From: Eremomyces bilateralis CBS 781.70
Lineage: Eukaryota > Ascomycota > Dothideomycetes > Eremomycetales > Eremomycetaceae
Assembly: GCF_010015585.1 (NCBI RefSeq)
Contig: NW_022985082.1
Coordinates: 62,001 to 126,000 of the forward strand
Length of the DNA stretch: 64,000 nt
Direction: 5' to 3'
Every line of letters begins with the position of its first letter. The first letter of the stretch is position 1. Below, in pieces: positions 23,143 to 35,508 of the stretch. The notes below the pieces were generated by a model. That model worked only from the letters and a program-made list of their open reading frames with translations. It was not told the DNA's origin and searched no databases. Made by a program: the position numbers and the translations under genes.

Positions 23143-24975
23143 ATGTCTACCACTAACGGAGTCGCTCCTGTACATGTCTCGGGAACTAACAGCCCGCTTG
23201 ACCATACCAAAGCCATGGAAATCCTCCAGAAAGACTACGCAGGCAAGGATGGACTCGATGCTGAGACGTTGGTGGACTCCAAGCTCCATGGTGGACTCAC
23301 CTACAACGACTTCTTGATCCTGCCGGGCTACATTGGCTTCCCCGCCTCGGAGGTAAGCCTTGACACACCGGTTACCAAGCGAGTCTCCATCAAGACCCCC
23401 TTCCTGTCCTCGCCCATGGACACCGTCACCGAACATTCCATGGCAATCCACATGGCCCTGTTGGGAGGACTGGGCGTCATCCATCACAATTGCTCGCCCG
23501 ACGAGCAAGCAGAGATGGTTCGGAAGGTTAAGAGATACGAGAACGGCTTCATCTTGGATCCGGTGGTCATCTCAGAAGGGACCACGGTCGGTGAGGTTAA
23601 GGCCCTTCGTGAGAAGTGGGGATTTGGGGGCTTCCCCGTCACAGGTACGTACCTTTTTTTTTATATCACATTAAGCATTATATGATGAACAATTCCTTTA
23701 TTTATAACTTTCGTTCAACCACAACGTCTCTGGACGTGCTGCGGAGTATGAAGATATCTATCTGATAGATACTACTGTCACTGAAATTTTGGTATATTCA
23801 CTATGGATATCGGACTGACTAGTGGAATAGAGAATGGCACTCTCCGATCGAAGCTGATTGGAATTGTCACCAACCGCGACATCCAATTCCACGACGAACT
23901 CGATGCGCCGGTGACAAAGGTCATGTCGACTGATCTGGAGACTGCTGAAACTGGAGTCAATCTCCAAGAAGCGAACGATATCCTTCGCCGATCCAAGAAG
24001 GGCAAGCTCCCAATCGTCGACTCTGAAGGCAACCTCGTTGCTCTCCTTTCTCGCTCCGATCTCACCAAGAACCTCCATTTCCCTCTTGCTTCCAAACTCC
24101 CCGATTCCAAGCAACTCATTGCCGCTGCCGCCATCGGCACCCGCCCCGACGATAAAATCCGCCTGGAGAAATTGGTCAGTGCCGGTCTTGATATCGCCAT
24201 CCTTGACTCGTCCCAAGGCAACTCCATCTACCAGATCCAGATGGTCGAGTACATCAAGAAGACCTATCCCGACCTCGATGTCGTTGCCGGAAACGTCGTC
24301 ACCCGCAGCCAAGCCGCTCGCCTCATCGCCGCCGGCGCCGATGGGCTGCGCATCGGCATGGGCTCCGGCTCTGCCTGCATCACCCAGGAAGTCATGGCCG
24401 TCGGTCGTCCCCAAGCCGCCGCCATCTGGAACGTTTCCCAATTCGCTGCTCGCTTCGGCGTCCCCTGCATTGCCGATGGCGGCATCCAAAACGTCGGGCA
24501 CATCGTGAAAGGCCTCGCTCTCGGCGCCACCACCGTCATGATGGGCGGCCTCCTCGCCGGAACCACCGAGTCGCCCGGTCAGTACTACGTCAGCCGTGAA
24601 GGCCAGCTGGTCAAGGCGTACCGCGGCATGGGCTCCATCGACGCGATGGAAGACAAGAAGGCCGCTGGGGCGGATCTGAAGGATGCGAAGGCTGCGAATG
24701 CCGGCACCGCGCGATATTTCAGCGAGGGTGATCGTCTTCTCGTCGCCCAGGGTGTGAGCGGAAGCGTTCTGGACCGGGGCAGCATCACCAAGTTCGTTCC
24801 GTACCTGATGGCGGGTGTCCAGCACTCGCTGCAGGATATTGGAACCAAGAGCTTGGCGGCGCTCAGGGAGGATGTAAGGACCGGAGACGTCCGGTTCGAG
24901 TTGCGGACGGTGAGTGCGCAGGCGGAGGGCAACGTGCATGGGCTGCATACCTTTGATAAGAAGCTCTACTCTTAG
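23143..24975 (+). CDS. inosine-5'-monophosphate dehydrogenase
   Basis: Exons 23143-23644 and 23831-24975 give 548 residues, the usual length. The ATG at 23143 has a good context (ACCATGTC); the frame is open upstream but without family sequence. It catalyses NAD-dependent IMP to XMP conversion, the committed step to GMP. The TIM-barrel start ([14 protein letters not shown]), an inserted CBS pair (about 120-235), the catalytic-Cys loop [11 protein letters not shown] (Cys near 350) and the flap region [17 protein letters not shown] are all present. The Tyr in AYRGMG, which is changed in some mycophenolic-acid-resistant fungal enzymes, is the ordinary residue here. The intron is 186 bp, the longest of the confident introns in the window. 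Confidence 0.96.
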
Positions 24976-25368
24976 GAATAGGAATAGAGCCGTGTAGAGT
25001 TGAAGGTGATGACTTTCTGCATGCAGGATGGAGTATCAGTCCGGATGAAACCGACTGCAAATGACATGACTGGAGTAGACCGTGGGTGCGAACCCTAAAA
25101 GTACATCTGATTCGGGAGGAGGAGCTCAGGTTGAAGAGCAATTTCTCTTCATTAGGAGACGTCCGGTGGTTGTAGTCTAGGTTTAACTTGATCAATTTAC
25201 TGGCTTTTCTATGAACCCTGTATGCCGTTGTTATTGGCTTCATTCTACGTGAACATGCTTAAGAAGGGAACTCAGGTCTCGATACAGTTGCTCGGGATCC
25301 GATGTTTAGTTCAGACAAGTCTGTATTGTTCGTGGCATGCAAAACCTAGCAAAGTATATACTTCATCC
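24976..25368. other. convergent 3' regions
   Basis: 393 bp between the IMPDH and Nudix stops; only 3' untranslated sequence is expected. Confidence 0.5.
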
Positions 25369-26519
25369 TCATAGCTTCAACTCCCCCTTAATCTCCTTCA
25401 ACGCCTCCTCCTTCGTCTTCACCTCCACCTTCCTCGGCCCCTCCTTACTAAACCCAACGAACACCACCCACTCCGCCGTCCCCTTCCTCTCACTCCCTTT
25501 CAACTCCAACCCCGGCGTCGCCAACGACAACACTGCCCTCCCATCCTTCGCCACCACCCCACCCATCCGATCCGGGCTGATCACCTTATCCTTCCACGCC
25601 ACCCCCAAATCCCCCTCCCTCACCACCCACTCCACCAATCGCCGCCTCCCTTCTTCGGCGCCCCGCCCCGCCAGAAACCGCGCCACATGGAACAGCAAAA
25701 ACACCTGCGGCGGAAACACGATGATCTCTCCGCTCGCCGCCATCGCGAGCCATTTGTCCGCCGCCAGGAACCGCGCCGCCGTGTGCTCCACCCCGCCATC
25801 GTGCGTTGGCGTCGGGATCACAACGTCCTTCTCCGTCGCCAGCGGCCCGATCCCCCCCGCCCCCGCCGTCGCCACCGGCAGGAAATACAGGTACATCTGC
25901 GTCGTGAACCGCTTCGGCACACCGGTGGGCGTCACCCATCGCGTGTACGGCACCAACCCCTCCGTATCCGGCTCCCCGCCCTTCGCGCGCACCCAGTCCA
26001 CAAACTTCACCTTCCCGGCGTAGATGTCTTTCCGCGCCTGCTCCCGCTCCGCCTCGGGCACCTCGATTAGGCGGCCGGTGGGATCGCGCGCGAGCAGAAT
26101 GCCGCTCTCCTCGAAGGTTTCGCGGATGGCGGCGAGGCGGTAGGCGGGGCCGTCGCGGTGGCGGTCAGGGTGGAGGGGGTCCGGGACGAGGCCGTCGTGG
26201 GCGGCGGAGACGTTGCCGCCGGGGAAGACGTGGGCGGAGGGGAAGGAGGATGAGGTGCGGACGCGGCGGAGGAGGAGGACTTGGTTGTCGGGGGAGAGGA
26301 GGAGGACGCTGGGGGGGTTAGTGGGATTTGGTGGGGAGGAGGGGTTGAGGTCGTGGGAGGCGGATAGGCCATGAGACGAATCGTCGTGACAGGCTAGGGG
26401 ACCCCGGATTGGAGACATGGCAGGGAATAGGTTGCTTACCTTGCGCTCGGCCTTGGAACCGGAGGGGCCTTCTTTGGCTTCTCCGCCCCGTCCTTGTACA
26501 TCGCCTTGGCTTGCGACAT
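25369..26519 (-). CDS. Nudix hydrolase, NUDT19-like
   Basis: Exon 1 (26440-26519) and exon 2 (25369-26308) with a 131-bp intron give 339 residues; the join reads PRPSA-S-VLLLSPDNQVLLLRRV. The acceptor is preceded by CACTAAC. The Nudix signature is split by an insertion, as in NUDT19: HVFPGGN, then about 30 residues, then LAAIRETFEESGILL with the metal-binding RExxEExG. NUDT19 hydrolyses CoA and acyl-CoAs in peroxisomes; a CoA-type substrate is inferred for this protein. No clear PTS1 is seen at the C-terminus (ends GELKL). The open frame reaching 26418 reads through the intron and is not the real start. Confidence 0.86.
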
Positions 26520-28233
26520 GTTTCTAACTTGTATTCTGCTCGCCGTCACAGGGGAGATATGAGAACCGAACGACTGCCCCGCAAGGATTCCTATACGTGG
26601 TGCGATCTGAATTGCCCCTCGATTGACCTGTCGATCAGAGAGATCTGCAAATGTGATACCGGGCTGCGAGAGAAAGGATCTAATCTTTGAGAATGCAACC
26701 GATCTATTCGAGGATCTAGATAGCGAAATCCGGCAATATGCAATCGCGTGAATATGCTTTTTCGATCCTGCAATCCAACTCCGGGATATATGCCAAGTCT
26801 CCAATCGTACCCAAAACGTACGGTGACTAAGATGCGGTCTATCCAAGCTCTTTCTCAGGAGTTTGGGGTCTTGGTCCCAGCGATCTACAAGCTCGGTCCC
26901 TATCCGCCTCTCTCGCCACAATCTGTTCCTGTCCGTGGCAATACCTCGTGTTTCACGTCCAATTCCCTGGGTCGTTGGATGTATATGACGACTGAATTGA
27001 GGGGACAAGCAGCTTCGCACTGCGCTCATTTCAGGGCCCCGGGTGCGTCTCTTAAGTAACAACGGGATAATAGACGAGATATACCGAGAACCTCCTCACA
27101 TTGGTGCCGCCATCCGTGGACCGGGGAACTGGGAGCCCGAAAGGAGGTTTCACGGATCTCTCATGCCTTTGCCGAGGTTGGCCGTGACCGCCTTATTGCC
27201 TTATTGCCTTGGACTGGGAGCAGGAAGGTTCCACATCCGTCATCTCAATCCTGCCTCCATCAACGAAATTTTGACATTTACTTGCGTTGAAACATCTGAA
27301 ACCATGGCTTTTAATTGATTGACATAGACTCGGGCCTATGGAGTGAATCGCAAGCCTCCATAAAACCCCGGACAAGCAAGGCCACCTGGGTGAGGCGAAC
27401 ACCTTGGGTCGCTCATTACAATTCGTCCGCAGATCCCGCGTTGGGCTGGTTCTCCATGCTATCGCGGTGTAGGATTATGCCTGCATCAACCAAAACACAT
27501 GGCGTCAAACGGGGATTTGGGCTTGTTTTGTTCGACGGCAAAGACAGTTGCGGGTTGTGGGAAGACATGCTGCTGAGCCAATCGGCGAATTTATTCACTG
27601 CGGTAACCTGTGGTTGACTATGGCATTCGCTCTGCTGGCTCCTCCTCCGCCATGGTATCAATTAATCGTCGGCGATTCGTGCCTATATCCCGCCTAACAT
27701 AAGGAAAATCCAGAATTGACAGGCGACCCGAAGGAATGCTGGACTCAATGGTGATGCAACTCGTCATTCCCCCCGAGTATGCCAGGTCCGACCAACGCCG
27801 GAAGAGCAGATTGAATCCTGTCCCAGCCGACGAGCCAAAGGAAACCAGCGAATGATCCATGGTATCTCGCTGTAAACCTAGACATTGCTTTAGAAAGCAA
27901 AAAGACCCGTCCGCTGCTGGTCTCTGAGACCGAAACAATTCGGGATACAACTCCAACACGACCATGTGACCGAAAACCGCCAACCCAAAACCGAAAAATA
28001 ATATGAACTCCAATGAGTGTATATATCAATCCATCCGAATATTTTGTACATATCTGCCCTTTGCGCCAGACGCATTCCGTCAAGTGAGCGGAGCTCAACT
28101 GTTTCGATCCGGGATATCCGCTAAACTGAAAAAGTGAAAGACGTAGAAAAATAACAATATGCTGAGTCCGTCGATATAATTCCGCAGACCGTTGACTCCG
28201 TTTGAAATCCCGAGAAAGCGAGTAGACGCCCCA
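26520..28233. other. 1.7-kb intergenic, nothing recognised
   Basis: Carries the promoter of the Nudix gene and the 3' side of the membrane-protein gene. Short open frames on both strands lack any family pattern or splice logic. Confidence 0.5.
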
Positions 28234-29884
28234 TTAACACCGTCCTCTCGTGAGCTCAGTGCTGCCGTAGGGCCTTGGTCTGGTAGACCCTGGCGGATCT
28301 TCGGGCTCCATTAGAGCAGTGATGAAGTCAACGTGCTCCCCCGGCGCATTGCTACTCGGTGCCACTGGCAGTGGCTTCCTCACCTGCTCCATCGGCCCAA
28401 TCGACTCGGACTCCACCGCCCACTCCTGTTGCACGACAACGCCCGTCTCCTCCCGTTGACTCGAATCCCGCGACACCTCCGGATACGCGACTGTGATCTG
28501 TAGATTTTTCTTCGCATTCTCGCGCGCCTCGCGCTCTTGCTTCGAGTTTTTTCGGAACGGGAGGTGGGCTAGCTGGATGTCTTTGAGCTTCTCGCCTAGC
28601 TTGCTGGCGGTGGCGGCAACGTCGCTGAAGGAGAGCTTGCGGCGCGTGCGGCCGTGCTGGTCGAGCATTTCTCCTTCCCCAAGGGGGCGGCCGGAGATGG
28701 AGACGCGGGAGAGGGGTAGGGTATCACGGTGCGACTCGGCGGAGAAGGAGGTGCTAGGTTTGGAGTCTGTGCGGGAGTCTGTGCGGATATCGGCGCGGGA
28801 GTGGTTCCGGGATTGGGACTGATTCCGGGATTGGGAGCGATTGAACCAGCGTTGTGAATTAGACAGAAAACGATGAGCCGGTACGATGTCGTCGTGTTCG
28901 TAGGCCGTTTCAGTGAGGTCGGATATAGAACCCAGGCCGGCTTTTGCATCGGGCTCCATGTTCAGGTTGTTACGGACCATCGGTGACTTTTTGAACTGGC
29001 CGAGACGGATTGCACCGAGGCGCTGAAGGACGGACTTGAAATCGTCTAGCATGATGTTGTCTGTGAGACACTTGAAGACGAGAGATAACTTCCAGTATGG
29101 ATTGATGCCGTCCGTCGAAGAAAGCGACGTGGTTGAAGATATGATGTCCATGAGCGTGAAGATCAAGGAGATGATGATGGATGCGAGAAGAATTCCGAAC
29201 CGAGGCGTCTTCTGAACCAGAAGGAAAATATTCATCGAGTAACATTTTCGAATAACATGGAACAGAGTCATACAACTGAAGACCCACCAGGGGTCGCGCA
29301 TTAGAGTCTCATACGGTCGAACTAGTGAGTAAAGGGTGGAGATATTGTTAAAGAAACGGAAATTGTTCGCAATCTGAAAGACCACGATCGGAGCAGTAAT
29401 AGACAAGGAGACCAGGTACGTCCAGCGAACTGTCCTTGAAACGTTTGGAGAGAAGGACGCATGTGGGGCGGTGAAGAACGGTCGAATTTTCATCCAAGCG
29501 ATGACGTTGTGGAGGAAGTACGAGGTGTAGAGCATTGCTGCGGTCGTGGATAGATACCAGCCATATCCATCGAACGACATGAAGCAGAACGTTCCGTGAC
29601 TCGTGGCGAGGAGAAGCTGGATGTGTCAGTGCCGTGTTTCGAAGGTGAATACGACATACCTCCAACAGGATGAGTTTGTGCAACAGAACTCCCTTGCGCA
29701 TGTTGGCAACCGTGATGATTGCCATTATAAGCAATGCTCCAACAATAAGGCCTTCGCTCCATCCCTCCACAATGAATACTTGAGGGTCTGTCTGATCGCG
29801 CCAGTTTCCAAACGTCTTCGGTTCGCCATCTCGAGGAAGTAACAGCTCCGTCACCTCTTGGGGGACGGATGAGATAGGGGCCAT
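28234..29884 (-). CDS. fungal multi-pass membrane protein, unknown function
   Basis: Exon 1 (29660-29884) and exon 2 (28234-29616) with a 43-bp intron give 535 residues; the join reads KLILLE-LLLATSHGTFCFMSFDGYGWYL. The N-terminal 280 residues contain about six or seven hydrophobic segments, among them GLIVGALLIMAIITVA, LVSLSITAPIVVFQIA and FGILLASIIISLIFTLMDII. The C-terminal 250 residues are cytoplasmic in style: Ser/Arg/Asp-rich with many potential phosphosites and a repetitive NRSQSRNQSQSRNHSR / DIRTDSRTDSK section. The layout resembles fungal receptor-like seven-helix proteins, but it lacks a CFEM domain, so a Pth11 assignment is not supported. The function is unknown. Confidence 0.75.
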
Positions 29885-31226
29885 GATGAAATTTCCATGG
29901 ACAAATGGAGAGGATATAGATGGGGAATGAGGAAGATGGAGGTATCCTAAGGTTGTGCAAGAGGGCCTCCACGACAGGTAGGTCAAGATTTGGGGGTAGG
30001 TGACTTGATAAGAGGTACTTCTGAAACGTTCAATCTAGGGATTCGGTTTTGCCGTCGCCAAGTCATTCTAAAACAAAGATTCTGTAGTTCGATTCCTTCA
30101 GGCGAATGTTTCGCTAGTGTGAATATATGACGATTATTCGGAGTCCGTTAGGATGTCCAACCACGGCACAGAATCGCGTTACCAGGCCAAGCGGACGGAA
30201 ACATAGAAAGAAGGATGTAAGAGTAAGAAGCAGGAAACTACGGCAGATGGCTATGACGAGAATAATAAATAATCGATCGCTTACCGGAATACGCATGCAC
30301 CATGACGAGGCTGAAAGGCAAGACTCGGGACGTGAAAAGACGGTCAATGCCGGGCGCAGCCCTTTGTTGTGCTGTCAAAGATGCATGAAGTATTGAGGTT
30401 GGATTTTCCTCCGTCGACCTAAAATAATCCAATGGCAACCTGACTACCCTCACTATTGGTAGGCAAGGGAGTACAGGGCAGTATATCCAATCCTTTAGGT
30501 GTGGAGGTGCATGTCACTCCCCATGTCGAGGCGGATGCGGCCAAGAGACGGCAACGTGGAGAGGGTGAAATGAGAATGGATCCTTGCTCCCGCGTGGACT
30601 ATTATTAAGATCTGAAAGCGACAAAGCGAATAGCCGGAAGATGGGAATACGAGAATTGCACTTGATTGTCGGGACCTACGCAGGGTCCATTGGAGAATAA
30701 CGGCAAGAATGTGGTCTTTATTCGAGGGAGTAGGAGATAGAGAGTTTGGAGGCCAGAGGCAATATGGATATGGATAGTGAGGAAGTTTGGTTGTTGACAG
30801 AAAAGAGGATCCAGATCAGCCATCCTAGGCACCAAATAAGGCACGAAATCATGACGTATATCGGATGCTACAGTGAGCTTGACCGGATCACTACTCTTGG
30901 ACTTCATCTTCAACATTCTCCCTCCCAGTACCCATGGTGGTATCTATCGCGCAACTATCAGACTTTATGGAATCTTCCTCTCATTTTCGCTATCATGTGC
31001 GGTAGTACTCTTCGACAGATGAGCCATGATAGAGCCCCGAAAGCAGCGACTGGAATCTGGATCGATACAGATGGCGTCTAATTCGGGTACTGTTCCCTTG
31101 CTTTCGGTTTGCCTGTTCTGAGGCACTCTCCAATATCGTATTTCCAATGCTCTGGATACAGTAATTTCGAACGATTGGCCTAGATTCGGTCGAGCATACT
31201 GTGGATTCGATATGGTCCAATCACCC
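29885..31226. other. intergenic, nothing recognised
   Basis: Upstream of the membrane-protein gene and downstream of the HET gene. AT content rises here. No gene is supported. Confidence 0.5.
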
Positions 31227-32825
31227 TTAGGTTATATTTATATCTAGCTTATATACGAGCTGGTTCAATATGCGCTCGGATTTCAAGTAGACGTTGATAG
31301 CATCGACCTTGCTCTCATTCCGCTTATACACGTACTTGGCGCTGACTCTCCGTTCCGAGACATACTCTCTATTGGGAGCGGCAGACAAATCGGCGGAACA
31401 TGTCGTGATCGATTGTTGAACGGGCCAGTCCGCCGGTTTCTTGTAGATCTGGATGCCATTCAGTTGGGGGATGGGAGGGTACCCGAGCGGGAAAAGAATC
31501 ACGATGAAGATCGCATCGACATGGGGGGCGTATGGCCGGCATAATGACAACAAAAATCCGGCGGCGATATCATGGGTAAACGCCAGTGGTGTCCGCCCTA
31601 GTCGCATCGTCAAGGTTTTCGGATCCCACGTGGAATTGACGCCTTTGACGTTGGCGAAAGAAACCTCGAAACTGTCGGATGGGTAGGATAAACGGCAGAA
31701 TATGCCAGTTGGCCGTTTATACAAGGAACGGAAATGGCTCACGATGTACAATGATCGGACTTCAGCTTGGGCAACTCGTCTGGGATCCACTGATCCAATA
31801 TAAGAACCCTGATATACACATCGCTCATATATGGATATACCAGGGGTGACTGTTTCTCGAAGATATATCCCGATTTGTTTCGCAAAATTGTTCTCAATCT
31901 GGCATTCGAGGACGCCGGTTTGGATATGTTTTCCGCTAGAATCAGGACCAGTGGGAAACATTGGAAGGCGGATGCTCAGCCCCATATGCGTCATGGTGAA
32001 CGGCCCATGATCAGGGTTGCGAGGGATTGGTATGATATTCGAGGAATTCAGAAAGTCGAATGGTGTCTGTGCGAGGACGGAGACACGGTACGGGTTGGTG
32101 TCCAGATCCCACGCCAAAATCGATTGATCGTCCGAGATCTTGATGATTTCTTCCTGGAGTCGCAAGAACGCCTTCTCCCCTTCTCCATACAAGAGAGGCA
32201 TGTTCACGCCGAAGAGCCCAACGAGGTAGTAGGCCATATCTTCGACACGAGTGGTCTTCCGCTTAGCAGCCCACGACATCCGGCATGCGATGCTGGTCGA
32301 CCACAGGCTGTATGCGTCAACGAGGATTGTTTTGGGTATCCCAGTGATCGTCGAAATCTGATCCGCGAAGGATTCCTTCTCGCCAATATAGTTCCAGTCC
32401 GCATTGTAAAACCCCATGCGTTCCGGTGCAATCAATTCTTGGAGTGTCCATCCTCTCGTGAACCAACGGCCGTTGGAGAGAACGGTCCCGCCCTTTGCGG
32501 GCACCATGTCGCTCAGATAAGCATAACACACCTCAGCATATCGGTACCATTTTAACATGGAATTGATGGCCTCGGAGAGCTCCGCGCTGCTACTCTTATC
32601 GATGCAACATGTGTCAATCCATATATATTCGTATCCATGCTCTTTGGCTTTCTCGCAGACACCGTGAACCTTTGCCCAACCGGCCTTATTCACCGTTCCT
32701 CCAGGCGCGAGGATGTCTTGATATGTGATTTCATCTGTGTCCCAAGTGTGGGAAAGGACAGTATATTGAAGGATGGAGTCGACAAATCCTTTGACCGATT
32801 TGGTGGACGCGTTGAGCAGGCGCAT
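31227..32825 (-). CDS. HET-domain (heterokaryon incompatibility) protein
   Basis: An uninterrupted 532-residue frame starting at the ATG at 32825. The N-terminal HET domain is textbook: YTVLSHTWDTDEITYQDIL, EYIWIDTCCIDKSSSAELSEAINSMLKWY, CYAYLSDM and RGWTLQELIAPERMGFYN. It is followed by the RVEDMAYYLVGLFGVNMPLLYGEGEKAFLRLQEEI block common to this subfamily. The C-terminal ~290 residues are variable and of unknown fold. HET proteins trigger growth inhibition or cell death after fusion of unlike hyphae; whether this one takes part in recognition is unknown. It lies in an AT-richer accessory stretch beside a decayed gene and a candidate SINE. Confidence 0.9.
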   Translation of the reverse strand: MRLLNASTKSVKGFVDSILQYTVLSHTWDTDEITYQDILAPGGTVNKAGWAKVHGVCEKAKEHGYEYIWIDTCCIDKSSSAELSEAINSMLKWYRYAEVCYAYLSDMVPAKGGTVLSNGRWFTRGWTLQELIAPERMGFYNADWNYIGEKESFADQISTITGIPKTILVDAYSLWSTSIACRMSWAAKRKTTRVEDMAYYLVGLFGVNMPLLYGEGEKAFLRLQEEIIKISDDQSILAWDLDTNPYRVSVLAQTPFDFLNSSNIIPIPRNPDHGPFTMTHMGLSIRLPMFPTGPDSSGKHIQTGVLECQIENNFAKQIGIYLRETVTPGISIYERCVYQGSYIGSVDPRRVAQAEVRSLYIVSHFRSLYKRPTGIFCRLSYPSDSFEVSFANVKGVNSTWDPKTLTMRLGRTPLAFTHDIAAGFLLSLCRPYAPHVDAIFIVILFPLGYPPIPQLNGIQIYKKPADWPVQQSITTCSADLSAAPNREYVSERRVSAKYVYKRNESKVDAINVYLKSERILNQLVYKLDINIT

Positions 32826-33600
32826 CGCGACACTGGGAAAATTGGAACTGCAGTCGTATACAGGGCAAACCAGTTTTCGTACAGCCGAACTACTCTAAGT
32901 CTATAACGCTCCCTACAAACAGACGCTCGAGCTTAAGAGGCCGTGTGACCCTGCGATAATGAAACTTGAATGTACATACTCATTATTCATAACGGTAATG
33001 AACCACGGCAGATAAAATTAGTTCAAGAGGTACGGAGTACCCAGCCATTTCATGCAGGACTCAGCCATCCAACCGTCGGGTATGGATATGCAACAGCGGA
33101 GAATTGCCAAATCTAGTGATCGTCCATTGTAAGTAAACATCAATCCGGAAGTAACAGTACGTAGGCCCTATCTAATCCGCAATATCATATTGATATCTCC
33201 ATTGTAGGACAGTTGTAAATACTCTCCAAGCATTTGGCGGCAGCGTTGTTTATGACAACCATCGATCGATATCGTTGACGGTACCTGGGGTGGGAAAATT
33301 TATGGGCCTCTGCCTTTTAATTTGACGCCCTCCTCTAGCCCACGCAAACGGAGATTCATACATGTATTATTGACTTGCGTAATTAAAAGAAGGTAAGACA
33401 TACCTCAAGAGAGGGAATGCGAGAGTAAAAGAAGGTAACAATCGAGAGATTTTGAAGCTTTGGGGTATGCTTCTGGATGCGATCAAAAACATATATCATA
33501 CGGCATACGCATGGAAGACCTATCGAAAACGCCAGTGAACGGCCCAGCAATTTATTGGTAACTATACCTTCGGTCATTAAGCTGCAAGAAGTGACTTGGA
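32826..33600. other. intergenic, AT-rich, nothing recognised
   Basis: Promoter side of the HET gene. Low GC and no coding pattern. Confidence 0.5.
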
Positions 33601-33719
33601 CATGGCTGATCGGAGAACGTGCTACATCACGCTCGCGGTTTCGAAGGGGAGAGACCGCTGAAGCACAACACGGTCAGATCCTCGCCACGACCGGGGAACA
33701 CGTCCTATAACATTAGCAT

Positions 33720-35160
33720 TAGGCACCTAGATCCCCATACGAACCAAATGATTTTGTGGATGAAGGGGTTCGACTCCAAACTGATGACAACGGACGGGAT
33801 TCCGATGGTAGGACCCAACCACGACTATCAGCACGGCATCGAATTCTGGACGAGGGAGGAAACTTGGCCACCGGAATTCTTCGAGAAGCACCATGGAGCA
33901 AATACTCGCAAGGAAGATGTCGTCGCCATCTCGTCGCCCGAGGAGATTAGAAGTCGGCTCTTCAAAGTTGACTTTAATATAGCTAGCGATCGGAAATAGA
34001 CAGAGGTGAAGAGTGCGTTATATAGGGACACAGGGAATGTACATTTGCTCGAGACTGAAGGCATGTATTCGAAGGAGTCGAGCTAGATGTAGTAGATGAG
34101 AGTAAAGAGATATAGGATCCCAACCGGGCACTCTTCCACGATCGTATATTCAAGACAGCCTGCAAGACCCTAGAGGAAAGGGATGAAGAGAAGGCTATTC
34201 AAACATTTCTGGACTATTCTTTCTATCAGCAGGAGCATTCGCCTTCAACCACACGCCGCCAGGAACCCCGCGAGGGCTGGGATGGCTTGACTCCTCTACT
34301 AGCCTCCGGCCATAACCAGGCTACTACACTATGGTCCGTAGGAGTCCAGCGCAACGCATGTACAGAGAATCGGCTCGATATCTCTCGCCATTCGTTGGCG
34401 ACCTATCCTATTTTATAGCACATACTCTATTTTTCCTTCCCGTTCCTGACGTCTGAGGTGAAATTTGTTACCGCTCCGCTTGACTTCATGGATCGGTAGA
34501 ACGCACAAAGCATAACCGTCTCAGCCGAGTGTCATTGAGCTCTTCCACTTCGTGGAATGGAGAATGAGGTTGAGCGGTAGATCCTGCGTTCCCTATCTTG
34601 TACAACTAGGATTTCGTGCGGATCTATTACCCCATGTTTAACGGGAAATATACAAGATATTACTACCACCAGATCCTAGATCCACGCGTTTAGCATCCTA
34701 GAAGCTGGTAAGGAGAAATGGTCAGCGTAGCAGTTTATGAAGGATGTTTACGACAAATGGATGCCAGAACACATAACCTATCCGCGGATTCCCTACATGA
34801 TCGGAGGATTGCAGCACTGATCTTAGATATTTAGAATGTTGTGGCGGTCTTAGAGAATGGTCTAGCGGATTGTTCGGCAATCGATCAGTGTCTACGGCCT
34901 TCTATGCCAAGAGGAATATCAAAACCTGATGGAGGAATATAAGGCGGCACGGTCAGTGCACTTGGAGGCGCTCGCTTTCAGTATTCAGGAATTCCGAGGG
35001 ATCGCGAATGAGAGCGATTTCGCAAACACCGTTACAAAACGTAAAACGTTGGAAGTGTCTTGCGGATTTGCAATGCAACACATTGCGACGAATCTGTGGG
35101 AATATCAGCGAGGAGGAAACTGAGGTCAAGCAGCTCGAAGAGTCACTGAAGAGACGCTAG
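33720..35160 (+). pseudogene. decayed copy of a fungal DUF7924-type gene
   Basis: Pieces in the right order, but in different frames and with several stops, match a family common in ascomycetes. The N-terminal block is HGIEFWTREETWPPEFFEKHH (33836-33900, family pattern IEYWT-E-HWPKEYFE). Near 34110-34200 a piece reads DRIFKTACKTLEERDEEKAIQ. Near 34430-34520 another reads FPFLTSEVKFVTAPLDFMDR followed by NAQSITVSAE. Near 34640 comes FNGKYTRYYYHQILDP, then VYDKWMPEHITYP (34745) and a Glu/Lys-rich tail after 35100. The frame is broken roughly six or more times, so no product is expected. The DUF name is from memory; the motif order is what is seen. The parent family's function is unknown. Confidence 0.6.
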
Positions 35161-35508
35161 GAATAGCTACAAGTCTCTCAAGAGGAGGGCGCCTAGATTG
35201 GACTTCGGGTCACTTCGGTAGCTCATCGTCGGGGTTGGATATGGGCGGCATTGGTCCACTGGTGGAGGACGGTCTCGCGAAGCGGGATGGTTGTGAAAGG
35301 TGGTAGAAAGACATGTCAGGTAGATTAAGTAGAAGGAATGAATTGGTCAAGTAGAATAGTCAGTAGGGGAGGAGAGTGAAACCAGCGTATATCCTGTGGA
35401 AAAAATGATGGCCATTCACTGTTTGTTGACATGCTCTCCGGTCGTAGTGATATATATTTAACCGTTCGACTTATCAGTATCCGGGCACCATGGCTGTGAA
35501 TGGAGGGA

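Noticed and set aside
23758-24948. 396-codon open frame antisense to IMPDH
   Set aside because: It mirrors the sense gene and arises from C-ending codons, has no family pattern and crosses the IMPDH intron border without any splice logic.
30060-30110. GTTCGATTCC box suggesting a tRNA
   Set aside because: No A box at the right distance and no stems.
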